Below, in pieces: positions 1 to 8,103 of a stretch of 21,306 nucleotides of DNA. The notes below the pieces were generated by a model, which saw only the letters and a program-made list of their open reading frames with translations, made no database searches and had not been told where the DNA came from. A program made the position numbers and the translations under genes. Position 1 is the first letter of the stretch, and every line of letters begins with the position of its first letter. The DNA comes from Poteriospumella lacustris (Eukaryota > Sar > Chrysophyceae > Chromulinales > Dinobryaceae): the NCBI GenBank assembly GCA_008000375.1, contig SMOI01000188.1, positions 1 to 21,306 of the forward strand. The letters run 5' to 3'.

Positions 1-252
1 TTGAGATCTGTTTATGTTACAGAAACAGAGACCACAAAAAGAGAGAAGACAGAGAGAACACAGAGAGAAAGAAAGCAACATCGAGTGGCGCCGAGGAACG
101 GCGCCGACGAGAAACTAAAAATGTCTCCCAGAACCCAGATCGAAGTCTGGAATGTCTGGGACTAGGATCTAGGACGCCGCAGGGAGAGTGGCGCACACAT
201 TGCACTGTATATAGATGGAAGAATGCAATAAACGTACATAAGTACGGTTTCA
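1..252. other. Purine-rich non-coding stretch, possibly a decayed LTR-type sequence
   Basis: No convincing gene is present. Bases 20-79 are strongly purine-rich on the plus strand. Two GGCGCC palindromes (87-92 and 100-105) flank a 7-base loop and could fold as a hairpin; the TGGCGCC at 86-92 also resembles the start of a retroelement primer-binding site. A TATATA at 208-213 is followed 14 bases later by AATAAA at 227-232, a promoter/poly(A) spacing common in retrotransposon LTRs. No second LTR copy is in the window, so this reading is weak. Confidence 0.25.
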
Positions 253-606
253 CTAAGGGTCCTCGCGCTTAGCTCTGGTTTTGTATGCCGTCTCGACTTG
301 CTTGTTGCTGTGCTTGACAGCATCGTTTCTGTGCTGCAGCATATAGAGTGACTTAGAGGAAGCAGCTATCCACTGCATCGGCGAGGTAGAGTTTCTACTG
401 CCTTTGTCTTGTTGAAGCGTTAAACGGTAGCTTCGACAAAGTTGGAGCAATGTCCGTATGGCGTTTCGTTTCCTAACAACGAGTGCCCCAGCGACAGCAA
501 CAGCAGAAGCAGCAGAAGCAGCAGCAGGTGAGATCTTTTCCATCCTGATTTCAAATGTTCTGCATCGCTGCAGATAAACGTAATCGAATTTACTATTCAT
601 TAGCAA
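253..606 (-). CDS. Small hypothetical basic protein with an alanine-rich N-terminus
   Basis: This open frame could encode up to about 117 residues. Its most plausible start is the ATG giving MEKISPAAAS, about 20 codons inside. An alanine/valine run near that start is encoded by a degenerate CAG/AAG-type trinucleotide repeat at about 495-531, followed by a basic stretch with many Arg, Lys and Gln. No domain is recognised. A hydrophobic Ala/Val start followed by RKR is reminiscent of proteins from repeat-associated ORFs, but that is only an impression. It could be an exon of a longer gene or chance, since the triplet repeat alone opens a frame. Confidence 0.25.
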   Translation of the reverse strand: MLMNSKFDYVYLQRCRTFEIRMEKISPAAASAASAVAVAGALVVRKRNAIRTLLQLCRSYRLTLQQDKGSRNSTSPMQWIAASSKSLYMLQHRNDAVKHSNKQVETAYKTRAKREDP

Positions 607-651
607 GTTAGATATTGCAGATCAAGAAAAAATGAGTGGCACTTGCGTCTT

Positions 652-945
652 ATGCGACACGAAAGCCATCTAGGGAGCCCATTCTGCTGGCCTTTCATAG
701 CATGGCAGGAACGGAGAGGTATGAATAAATATTTTTCAAACGAAGGCCGCCCAAATTTAAAATATAGAGAAGCAAATAAGGTGTGTGAAGACTTTGCATG
801 GAAACTCAAATCGTGCGAGGATTTTGTCATCTTGTTCAAGACAATTTTGGAAGAGGATCAGCCTTTGGCCGTAGTTGACCAACTGCAGGAGAGATCGAAA
901 ACGCTCTATCGTACATTCAGGAAGTTATCATTATCTGATAAATGA
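652..945 (+). CDS. Hypothetical helical protein
   Basis: The frame starts at an ATG at 652, with a second ATG at 721, and ends with TGA at 943-945. From 721 on the product has alternating charged and hydrophobic residues (ANKVCEDFAWKLKSCEDF, then ILEEDQPLAVVDQLQERSK) that suggest an alpha-helical or coiled-coil protein of about 74 residues. No known family is recognised. The sequence just after the stop contains GGTAAGATG at about 951, a possible splice donor, so this could be one exon of a longer gene. It lies among decayed elements, so it may also be a remnant. Confidence 0.3.
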   Translation: MRHESHLGSPFCWPFIAWQERRGMNKYFSNEGRPNLKYREANKVCEDFAWKLKSCEDFVILFKTILEEDQPLAVVDQLQERSKTLYRTFRKLSLSDK

Positions 946-1107
946 AAAAAGGTAAGATGAGTGCATAAGCAGAGATCTATGTCATAATCGTCTTGAAAAT
1001 GTGTCAGTATCGTCTCGCAGGTGAGCCATTTGTGGGAGCCGAGATGCAGCCGGAGAAAAAGCTGAGATTCACCTCTGTTCGCACTGAAATGCGCCTAAGC
1101 TTTGTCG

Positions 1108-1530
1108 ATGTGGCGACGAAAAACGGAGATTTTTGCCGAGCGAATTTATATTTTGTTAATTGTCGTGATTGCCGCATCCTTGGTGCATCCCAGTTACGGG
1201 ATGAGAGCAGCAGTGAGGACGAAAATGAAACCCTCACTTGTGGTAACTCCAATTCCTCGCTGTTATGAATTCGTTCCATCAACTGTGACGGGGCCATCCA
1301 CCGAACAGGCCGTTGATGATAACGTTGCGAGCATCATGGTGTCTTTATCAGCACAATCAGGATATCTCCGCGTTGATAGAGTCCGTCGATGAACAAATCA
1401 AACAAAGCTTTGCCAATCTGGCCACCGAGTTCACGAACGCCGAGGGGATAGCAATCACGCAGTACTTCACCAACCCAAGGACTTCACTAACATGAGCAGC
1501 ATGAGCTTCACCGTCACAAACGTGGACATG
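1108..1530 (+). pseudogene. Broken gene starting with a signal-peptide-like segment
   Basis: From the ATG at 1108 the first 30 codons give a basic start followed by a hydrophobic core (ILLIVVIAASLVHPSYG), a classical secretion signal with a likely cut after the SYG. The frame stays open to 1392. Coding-like sequence then continues in the next frame (about 1345-1470, SVDEQIKQSFANLATEF) and returns to the first frame (about 1459-1530, KDFTNMSSMSFTVTNVD). Two frame changes over 200 bases, with no good splice sites between them, indicate decay. No RXLR-type host-targeting motif follows the signal. The family is not recognised; a degenerate secreted protein is the most that can be said. Confidence 0.35.
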
Positions 1531-1873
1531 TGATAACATGGTGCTCTCAAACTGGTTTGCTTCTTCAACTCGTGATTCACAGGCGATACCAGAGCCTGGG
1601 TGGTGTTGGTATTGACGATAGCTGCAACGCCACAGGTCCGTGTTTGCTAAATAAAAAAGAAAAGTAAAAAATCTATATTGGTCGCAAGGATTCCAAACAA
1701 CCGTTTAGTAGGACTCCGTGAAGGACTCTTGATATAGACGGCATCTTGATGAGTTGATGAGATTACAGAAACCTGGGGTTACATGTTAGCCTGTTGTCGC
1801 GATCTACTTCAATCAGTGATAATTTCTTGGTCCTGATTCTCCACACTGAAGGCAGTCAGGGAGCGGTCGTAGA

Positions 1874-2880
1874 TCACACGAAAGTACTCGAGACAATCGT
1901 GGAATCTCGAACGATTGGACGTTTCTGCCAACGACGATCGTTTGACAAAGTCAACAACAGCAAGTCGACAAAAGTTATTTTCTTGCACTTGCCTCCGTCT
2001 CCGAAACGATCGCTTTCCATTAGAAATTCAATCAGTTCACAAACTTCGACCAACGCATTACCGGCAGTTTTAAATATTTGTCCCACTTCAGGGTCGATTA
2101 TCGCTCGTCCACAGAGAAAATGACGAGCTACGAAGTTGAACTCCATCTTGAACATTGCCTCATTGAATTGGATGTACGTGACTTATCCTTGGTAAGAGCC
2201 ACAAGAGAAGCCATAATAAAGTCTTGAAGTGAGGCAAAGTCGAATGGCGACCATATCAGAACGGTTTGACTACTCAAAGCCATGGTAATAAAAGCAGGGC
2301 GAATCAACGGGGCACTAAACATGATGCGACTCAACTTATTGTACGACAAACTACCCACCTTGATGTATTTATCGTGCTGAATTTGATTATATTCGATAGG
2401 GCCCCGGAGAGAATCATCTTCGCGAGCAAGTTTATGTTTTCATTCGACTCGTAACTATCCCAGGCAAAGCTTCTGCAGCCTCGAACGGTGATATTATCTT
2501 TGGGCAAGGAACTTTTCTTTGGGCAAGTGTGGATCCCCGCTAACTTGTACGTTTCTTTCCAGTAGGTTGCCAATTCATTGAAAACGGTTGCCACCAGACA
2601 TATGTGACCACAAAAACTCTCCAACACGCGATCTTGTGCATCGGTATGATCAAACAATTCTGGAGAAAGCAAAGTAATTAATTGATCGAACTCGCCCTTT
2701 TCGAGAAGCAAGTTATCCCGACCGATGATCGCCGATTTAGAAACCTCCAATGGCTCTTGGATTTGGAAACCTCGAACGAATTAAGCAAATTCACAATGTC
2801 AAAAGATAGGGCTCTATTTATTATCCACTCATTGGTCATTTCATATTCGTCGACGAGGTATTCATCCTCGGTGAATATGG
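1874..2880 (-). pseudogene. Degenerate gene of an unknown protein family, copy A
   Basis: Reading right to left, four consecutive segments in shifted frames give a plausible protein of over 300 residues: an acidic start (about 2854-2760), a long segment (2747-2400, with LFDHTDAQDRVLESFCGHI and NENINLLAKMILSG), a third (2400-2170, with QHDKYIKVG and APLIRPAFI) and a last (2160-1874, with VARHFLCGRAII). One frame change falls in the GGGCCCC run at 2399-2405 and another near 2165, as expected of small indels; short introns are a less likely explanation. The hydrophobic, leucine-rich pattern suggests helical repeats such as HEAT/ARM, but this is inference. The third segment is clearly related to copy B at 6790-7130. 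Confidence 0.4.
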
Positions 2881-3569
2881 GCTAACCAACTCTAGAGAAG
2901 GGATGGTATTGCAAATTTCGATAATATTTACCTCTAAATAAAACCCTCTGGTTCACCCTCCCCGCTTTCTCGTTGCTTTCCTGAGTTTTTAACTGCGACC
3001 ACTCACTGTCTCTCGGTGATAACCTCGGTATGTCTGCAACACGACCTCGGTTGCACCTCGAGACATCTCGTTGGTCGGTTGCGAAACTATGAAGCAAAGC
3101 ACACGTAGGCATCCCGTGTGGTCTTCTCCCTTTTTCTTGAGACTTTTGCTGGCTGATTCTTCAATTATTTCTACTTGACGGACGTGAGAAGATCCACTTG
3201 AAGGACCTGTTGGTTGACGAAAAGATCTTTAGGTGCATTGGACCCAGTCGTTGATCGAAGGAGCGCTGCTAAAGAGGAATATTTGCGCCTGCGCTTTTCG
3301 GCATGGGCATTACAGCTCACCTTAAGAGAGGTTCTTTGCATTTGACCAAGAGCAAAATGGGGTTTCGGCGTTGAGATGATGCGTTCTGCAGCGGCTGACG
3401 ATAAGGCTTACACTTCGCCGAACTACAATTTAACGTAATGCTTCTATAACCAAATCTTTGTGAAGTTGAAACTTCGTTATGAAATTGTTGTTATGTAGGC
3501 ACATGCTGTTCTTAATTTTCTACCCTTTTTGAATACCGTTTATCGGCTATTTGGAAAATGTTCGCTATT
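2881..3569. other. Region with no intact gene; carries one copy of a dispersed repeat
   Basis: No full gene is seen. About 3037-3090 contains, in reverse orientation, the roughly 53-bp repeat found again at 12251-12303. A short plus-strand coding-like stretch (about 3235-3340, with RRSAAKEEYLRLRF) is interrupted by a stop and matches nothing recognised. The rest is AT-rich with no clear structure. Confidence 0.4.
3037..3090 (-). repeat. Dispersed repeat, copy 1 (about 53 bp)
   Basis: The reverse complement reads CAACCGACCAACGAGATGTC followed by TCGAGGTGCAACCGAGG, and matches 12251-12303 (plus) at about 48 of 53 positions. It contains the short palindrome CGAGA-TG-TCTCG. It probably belongs to a mobile element end or insertion footprint. 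Confidence 0.6.
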
Positions 3570-3953
3570 TGGAAACTCAAAGAATGAGCACACACCTTCT
3601 CCAGATCGATCTCTCCCACCAGTGCGATGAGGCTATATGTGGTCTTTCAACAACCGATTGAACGTGTCGCAACCATTAAACGTTAGCTTGTATAGGTCAT
3701 AAACGGGGACAGAATACACAATGTCGCACGATTTGCGTGCAATGTCGAACGGAATACGCAATACCTTCCAAAATTGCACGGAGCTCGAAGAACCATAGTC
3801 CGAGCCTGTCTGGCTTGGATTCTCAACTAAGTAAAGGCTTCGATTCTCACCCAAATCGACTGAAGCAGCTGGACTGCCAACTTGGCAAAATATGGCGCAT
3901 AACGATGAGTTCTTTAACACTTTATAAAAATCGACCACAGCAGAAGACTGCAC
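3570..3953 (-). pseudogene. piggyBac-like (DDE) transposase remnant
   Basis: The minus-strand frame ends at a TAG at 3633-3635, but the same frame continues sensibly beyond it. The readable motif is FNGCDTFNRLLKDH, then the stop, then PHRTGG and SGEG. This resembles the segment near the end of piggyBac-type transposases in which an aspartate (CD.FN) is followed by a WPH.GG-type motif; the tryptophan codon expected at the stop suggests TGG to TAG. Upstream is VPVYDLYKLT, consistent with the 'P..v..Y' segment of the same family. The N-terminal two thirds, with the first catalytic residues, are not found, though 3914-4162 on the same strand may hold very degenerate upstream sequence. Dead element; the family call rests on recalled motif patterns only. 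Confidence 0.45.
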
Positions 3954-4162
3954 TGGACCTTGTTCCTTAACCGTGTTCCCAACTGCGTCCCAAGGCTCTT
4001 ACAGATTATCATACAGCTCAAACGTAGCCCAATGGAACCGAAGAAATGGCGCCACACTTCCCTCCGCCAGCGTTCCTGTTCAACTCCTTCACCAGTGTTC
4101 ATAATGCAACAAAGCTTTTCCTGAACGACGTTTAGGTCGGGAAGCTTCGTCTCTTCACCCAT

Positions 4163-4470
4163 AGGAGGGAAGTATATGTGTCGCGATTGAAAGCAATGCT
4201 TTTTGAAGCTGGTGGTGGATTCAGGTATTTCTCATTGCCGACATGAATCCCCTACGATTGGTGAGTGCCGACAATTGCGTTCGCTATTTTCTTATTGGTT
4301 CTGTTATTCTCGTACCAATAAATGTCTGTTCGACACACGCTTTCCTAGCACTAGGACCACTGTGGTGCCCTTGTGCTAGGGCAGCACTGTGTGAACTCGT
4401 TTTAACCATTCTATATATCTTACATTCAGGCTTGCAGCACAATAGATCACGTCAGTTTTAATTAGATTGG
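4163..4470. other. Non-coding stretch with two inverted repeats
   Basis: An open plus frame at 4243-4461 exists but lacks family features. Two hairpin-forming sequences stand out: TTATTGGT (4292-4299) with ACCAATAA (4314-4321), and CCTAGCAC (4344-4351) with GTGCTAGG (4373-4380). The second continues inward as GGACCAC/GTGGTGCC, giving a near-palindrome of 37 bases. Confidence 0.4.
4344..4380. repeat. 37-bp near-perfect palindrome
   Basis: Eight-base outer arms CCTAGCAC/GTGCTAGG enclose a second pair of arms (GGACCAC at 4354-4360 and GTGGTGCC at 4362-4369, one extra base). It could be the core of a small foldback element or a binding site. No target duplication was identified. Confidence 0.5.
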
Positions 4471-4471
4471 T

Positions 4472-4621
4472 TTATTTATTTCGGTCGACGCTGTCAAAAT
4501 GCGTTTCCCAACAATTTCTATCAGTTTTGGAGCTACAGCAAACAACAAATTGACCTATGTCAGAGCGCGAACAGACATCGCAGAACTGACTCGCTTTCTT
4601 TTTGCACACCACGCAACGCAA
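4472..4621 (-). pseudogene. Cysteine-rich C-terminal tail of a piggyBac-like transposase
   Basis: The minus-strand frame ending in TAA at 4472-4474 reads RCVVCKKKASQFCDVCSRSD, then FVVCCSSKTDRNCWETHF. The spacing C-x2-C-x7-C-x2-C, then CC and C-x3-H, is that of the small zinc-binding domain at the C-terminus of many piggyBac-type transposases. The frame is preceded by a stop that coincides with a splice-acceptor-like sequence (CACTAAC...GTTAG); a GTAAGC donor lies upstream at 4698-4703, so an intron is possible. AATAAA overlaps the stop. Frames further upstream (4636-4875 and 4903-5133) may be the rest of the gene, but show no recognisable catalytic motif. This copy is separate from the one at 3570-3953, because the tail lies upstream of that core in the shared orientation. 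Confidence 0.45.
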
Positions 4622-5226
4622 CTAACTTCCTTTGGTTAGTGTCCATTCGTTGAGGGAACTTTTGGAAAGTGGGAACTTTCTTCGAAAGCCTCAGCAAGCT
4701 TACGTTTGACGAAAACGTTCGACCTAGGTACAGTGGTTGAGGAATGAGAAGCGACTTGTCCGGGCGAGGATTGATGTGATCGCATCACTTGAGCCTCCTC
4801 ATCCAACTTGTTGAAGATGAGTAAGAGTCCGTGAAAACTATACCCACGACGGTTGTAAATATCCCAATCCAGCACTTGTGTGTGTGTCAGCTTGAGGTAC
4901 CCTTAAGGTCTTTTTGTTTCCACAACTTCTCGGGACTTGATCCACACGCCGTCTTCGTCACGTCGTTTAACCCGGTGTCGTACAACCTTTTGTGGGGCTC
5001 CAAGTAGAGGTGATGAGTATGTGCCAATGACGGTCCTACTTTTCTTGTTCTTTATAGCGTGCAGTACCGCCATGACCTTCCTACTGGTTAGTCCTACTGG
5101 GATATGGACAAGAACTCGCCTTCGCCGATGCATTGACGCTTACAATGTTTTTCCAGCAGTTCCATGACTGACCTGTATGAGCCCGCCAGGCATCTCTTCC
5201 TTCTTTCTCCCTCTTCACTCTCTTTC
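4622..5226. other. Probable upstream part of the transposase remnant; nothing else recognised
   Basis: Minus-strand frames at 4636-4875 and 4903-5133 are open, and the first contains GYSFHGLLLIFNKLDEEAQ. They are placed so that they could precede the cysteine-rich tail, but no DDE residues can be identified. No other signal is seen. Confidence 0.25.
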
Positions 5227-5378
5227 TCTGGATTGAATCCGAGATTCAAGACATGCTGTTGGAATGGTATTCACACGTCGACTTTATGTTCCAAGAGCGC
5301 GTTAAGCGTGAGTTTGAAGATCGCATCGTGTCTATGAAAATTGCTGAACTCGATTTGGCATTATGCGTGACGAGCTGG
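5227..5378 (+). repeat. 152-bp duplicated coding segment, copy 1
   Basis: Identical to 6638-6789 except for 4 of 152 bases. In the shared frame both encode WIESEIQDMLLEWYSHVDFM and onward to LDLALCVTSW. Three of the four differences are silent and the fourth is Glu/Asp, so the segment was under coding constraint or duplicated recently. Here the match starts abruptly after a pyrimidine-rich stretch (5205-5229). The frame then runs on to a stop at 5442-5444, giving a unique tail that may be real sequence or unspliced intron. Confidence 0.8.
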
Positions 5379-5777
5379 GTTGCTGCACGCTTGTTTGAAG
5401 CATGCTTCAAAAGCGTTGATGTCCACTTTCTTCGTAATTCTTGATTGTGCTTTACCTGTGACAACATTTGTTTTGGCAACATAAAATATAGCTTCATTTC
5501 GCAATATCAACGAAGGACTACGTACCTGACAAGTTGGCTGGAAGCAAACCTTTATTGGTAAGATATGTAAGTTAGTTTAGGGCCGAAGCAATCAAATCCG
5601 CGACGAACGGCAATCACGCAAGCCTATGGTCTGAGAGCGCGCTTCACGCGCACTCGAACCCAGCCGTTTGTGACTTGTGACAAGCGACAAGCTAAAACAC
5701 CACCGAGGTAGAGGCTTCAAACGGACGGACACGGCGAAACTTGGACCCCCACATCCCCTAAAGGCCTTCTCCAATCA

Positions 5778-5998
5778 CTATAGGTGATTGCTTGGGAACT
5801 TGAGAATTCTTGTCTTCGTGTGTCCTTGGCTTACGCTTCCGTTCATCTTTGGAAGCTGGTACACCAGCGCAAGCAATTTTCCTCCTTCACCAACTTGAAC
5901 TTCGTTGACCTTGTCCATAAATGCTTGCAGCTCGTCCGCGCTTGAGGTTTCGGCCGTGTCATCTCTTTCAATTGGAGTACTCTTTCGATCGTGTCATC
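5778..5998 (-). pseudogene. Uncharacterised decayed coding segment
   Basis: The minus-strand frame contains SSADELQAFMDKVNEVQVGE and then, after an apparent one-base shift near the GGAGGAAAA run, KIACAGVPASKDERKRKPRT. The composition (acidic then very basic, Lys/Glu-rich) looks like a linker or tail of a larger protein. An acidic segment (EERPEEDDDEM) lies just upstream in a third frame. There is no recognised family; it may be part of a retroelement polyprotein or of a nuclear protein. Confidence 0.3.
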
Positions 5999-6084
5999 TC
6001 GTCGTCATCTTCCTCTGGACGTTCTTCATGGGCTTCAACAATCATGACTGTATTAATCATGATATTAATTAATGTTACCTGCAG

Positions 6085-6789
6085 TTTTATCAGTTGGAAG
6101 AGGTGGCTCGTGAGGCTCCGAGGATCATCACATCGAAGCTGTAAAACCATGGTTTTTGGAGTGCGGTTTATTAAAACAGCACACGGAAAAAGCTCTCTCT
6201 ATGGGGTTTGCAAACCTCGGTTTTCAGGAGGTTTCATTTTGTTAACGACGGCCGTGACGCTTACCTGGACGACGACAATCGGGCGGATGCTCATAAGGAA
6301 CAGTGCGTGCTCCGCAGTTGGAAACTTGTTAATGGAATCCGAAAATGGTTTTGGGCTAGGTGTCCCCCGGAAAACGGAGTATCCGCAATCTTGGCGCAGC
6401 TGCAGAAGCTGCATTATTGGAAAAAGGATGTGTTTGAACCCATTTACCTCTCCGAACATGGCAAGCAGTATCGTCGCATCGCGCGGCGGCAGATTCGCGT
6501 ACCACAATGTATTTTATGACTAAGCCATGCTTCTGTCGCAGACACGAGGCTGGTGCCACCGAAATTGAACGAGATCATGAGGAAGGGCATACTACCGCAA
6601 GCCAAATCTGCGGATGACGCAGAGGTTCCCAGTGACTTCTGGATTGAATCCGAGATTCAAGACATGCTGTTGGAATGGTATTCACACGTCGATTTTATGT
6701 TCCAAGAGCGCGTTAAGCGTGAGTTTGACGATCGCATCGTGTCTATGAAAATTGCTGAACTCGATTTGGCGCTATGCGTGACGAGCTGG
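6085..6789 (+). CDS. Partial intron-containing gene of unknown function, truncated at its 3' side
   Basis: An exon 6085-6140 (FYQLEEVAREAPRIITSK) ends in phase 2 at a GTAAAA donor. It joins, after an 87-base intron ending TTTTCAG (6141-6227), to a long exon from 6228 with FVNDGRDAYLDDDNRADAHK and LHYWKKDVFEPIYLSEHGK. The phases match. A stop at 6517-6519 lies inside sequence with intron-like ends (a GTACC donor at 6499 or an earlier one, GACTAAG branch-like, TCGCAG acceptor at 6536-6541), but no choice fully restores phase with certainty. Beyond it the frame resumes as LVPPKLNEIMRKGILPQ and enters duplicate copy 2. Homology to copy 1 stops at 6789, where minus-strand sequence of family B begins. 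No known domain is recognised; the start codon is unknown. Confidence 0.4.
6638..6789 (+). repeat. 152-bp duplicated coding segment, copy 2
   Basis: Direct repeat of 5227-5378, offset by 1411 bases, with 148 of 152 positions identical. Here it is in frame with a longer upstream coding region (the 6085-6789 gene). Its right edge is a sharp junction after GTGACGAGCTGG. Confidence 0.8.
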
Positions 6790-7130
6790 CAAACATGTTC
6801 AGTAGAGGCTACACGGTTAGGGTTGAGGTAAGCAGGAAAGGCACGCAGACAAGAAGTCAAAGAATGCTGGCGAAGTAATGCCTGATCCGGAAGGAAGTGC
6901 AGAATAAAAGCCCGACGAATGAGGGGTGCCATAAATGGAATCAGAAGATCCAATCCATTTGCTTCCCGAAACAGTAATCCTGATTTTATAAATACTGCGT
7001 CATGTTGCGCCGAACCCTGATTGCCTATCGTTACCATCATCTCCGACTGAGCTCTCAACACGTAATTACGACTTTGTCGAATGGCGTCTGTTAAACGAGG
7101 CGACAATGATAATTCCAGGACTTGCTCGTC
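6790..7130 (-). pseudogene. Fragment of the unknown protein family, copy B
   Basis: The minus-strand frame contains SPRLTDAIRQSRNYVLRAQ, then GNQGSAQHDAVFIKSG, then LIPFMAPLIRRAFILHFLP. The QHD..FIK.G and APLIR.AFI blocks match copy A at 1874-2880 in the same order and spacing, showing common ancestry. The fragment is cut on one side at 6789/6790 by the 152-bp duplicate and on the other, near 7130-7145, by a plus-strand Copia piece. The pattern of leucine-rich helices suggests a HEAT/ARM-type scaffold, but no family name can be given. Confidence 0.4.
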
Positions 7131-7141
7131 TGAAAGAAAAG

Positions 7142-7294
7142 GATTGGTGCTGTCATCTCTTTGAAGCATCTCGGATCACTACGTTTGTCAAGGAGAAACG
7201 GGACGAGAACGGTCTGATCACATCTGTGAAAGCTAGGTGGGTGGTGTATGGGAACGAGATGGGCCCAAACCTATACGACGAGTCTCCCACTTAG
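7142..7294 (+). mobile_element. Copia-type reverse transcriptase fragment
   Basis: The plus frame reads FVKEKRDENGLITSVKARWV followed by VYGNEMGPNLYDESPT and a TAG. This is the characteristic start of the Copia reverse transcriptase domain: the K.KRDENG segment, KAR[LW]V..GN and then the (D/Y)E...P(T/V) block. After the stop another frame (about 7305-7470, VLAQIALAARQRM, then MTMTAAFLTRTL) resembles the following part of the domain (LA..AA and D..TAFL.G), with the catalytic-region Asp replaced. That extension overlaps exons of the gene at 7379-8103 in a different frame and is less certain. There are no LTRs nearby; integrase and RNase H are missing. Confidence 0.6.
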
Positions 7295-7378
7295 GGTCGT
7301 CTAGGTCGTTGCGACGGAAAGCGTTCTTGCCCAAATTGCGTTGGCAGCGCGACAGCGCATGAGATCTAACATCCTCAA

Positions 7379-8103
7379 GACCTCGGGATTTCAGCGAATG
7401 ACTATGACAGCTGCCTTTTTAACAAGAACGCTCGGGAAATACAAATGGCCTCTTGGTAACGGCCCACTGTTAAACTGACGAGGCGATTGTCACCCTTAGG
7501 TCGTCTTCCACCGAGGTGAATGTGGAGCAAGCGGCGATGAATCTCTACCCTCGCATGCGCCTGACCGAAGACGAGCACTCGAGCAAACGCACCCCAACAC
7601 ACTCTAATCTTGCGAATCTGTTGACCCAAGGACCGCGGCCCGCGACGCAAGAAGAAGAAATGAACTAGTGCCGAGGTCATAACACCTTTGCCAAAGATGA
7701 TTCACAAGATTGTCTGCCTACTAAACCGTTCTGAGCGGAGCCGAACGCTTTCTGGGCGAAACAAAGGCCAGTGCGTTTGCGGAGATCATTGCGCTAAGAG
7801 AACCTCAAGCGCAAACTGTCATCGGATTTATGGATGAGCTATCTTTACATACGGAATGCACGTCCGAACATTTGGCGAAGAACGCGTTTCATGACAGGTA
7901 CCATAGCGATACTATGTAAACAAAACTTCGGCTTACGATCTCGATGGAAACGCGTTGATGGCATGAGGCCGTATCCGTCGCATCCTCTCCCGAATAGGTT
8001 TCTTGAATTTGTTGCAGAACTTCCCCGTCCAATGTTACTGCCTTGGTGTCGTGATGGTATAGGCTACTCTGGCATAAGCACCAGCGGGGTTTTACAGCTT
8101 TGA
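7379..8103 (+). CDS. Partial intron-containing gene of unknown function
   Basis: Four consecutive coding-like exons join with matching phases: 7379-7455 (ISANDYDSCLFNKNAREIQM), intron 7456-7499 (GTAAC...CTTAG, 44 nt), exon 7500-7667 (EVNVEQAAMNLYPRMRLTE), intron 7668-7735 (68 nt, with the branch-like CTACTAAAC), exon 7736-7897 (FLGETKASAFAEIIALREP, then FMDELSLHTECTSEHLAK), intron 7898-7967 (70 nt) and a last exon to TGA at 8101-8103. AATAAA follows at 8111-8116. An alternative last acceptor at 8018 gives a shorter end. The 5' end is missing or lies beyond a stop at 7367-7369. The product is not recognised. The opposite strand at 7889-8134 also looks somewhat coding, which weakens the last exon. 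Confidence 0.4.

Noticed and set aside
86-105. Retroelement primer-binding site at TGGCGCC
   Set aside because: Only the first seven bases fit, and no LTR pair or polyprotein follows, so it is mentioned only as a weak possibility.
7402-7680. Minus-strand frame of 92 codons
   Set aside because: The plus strand in this interval has better coding sequence with splice sites; the minus translation has no features.
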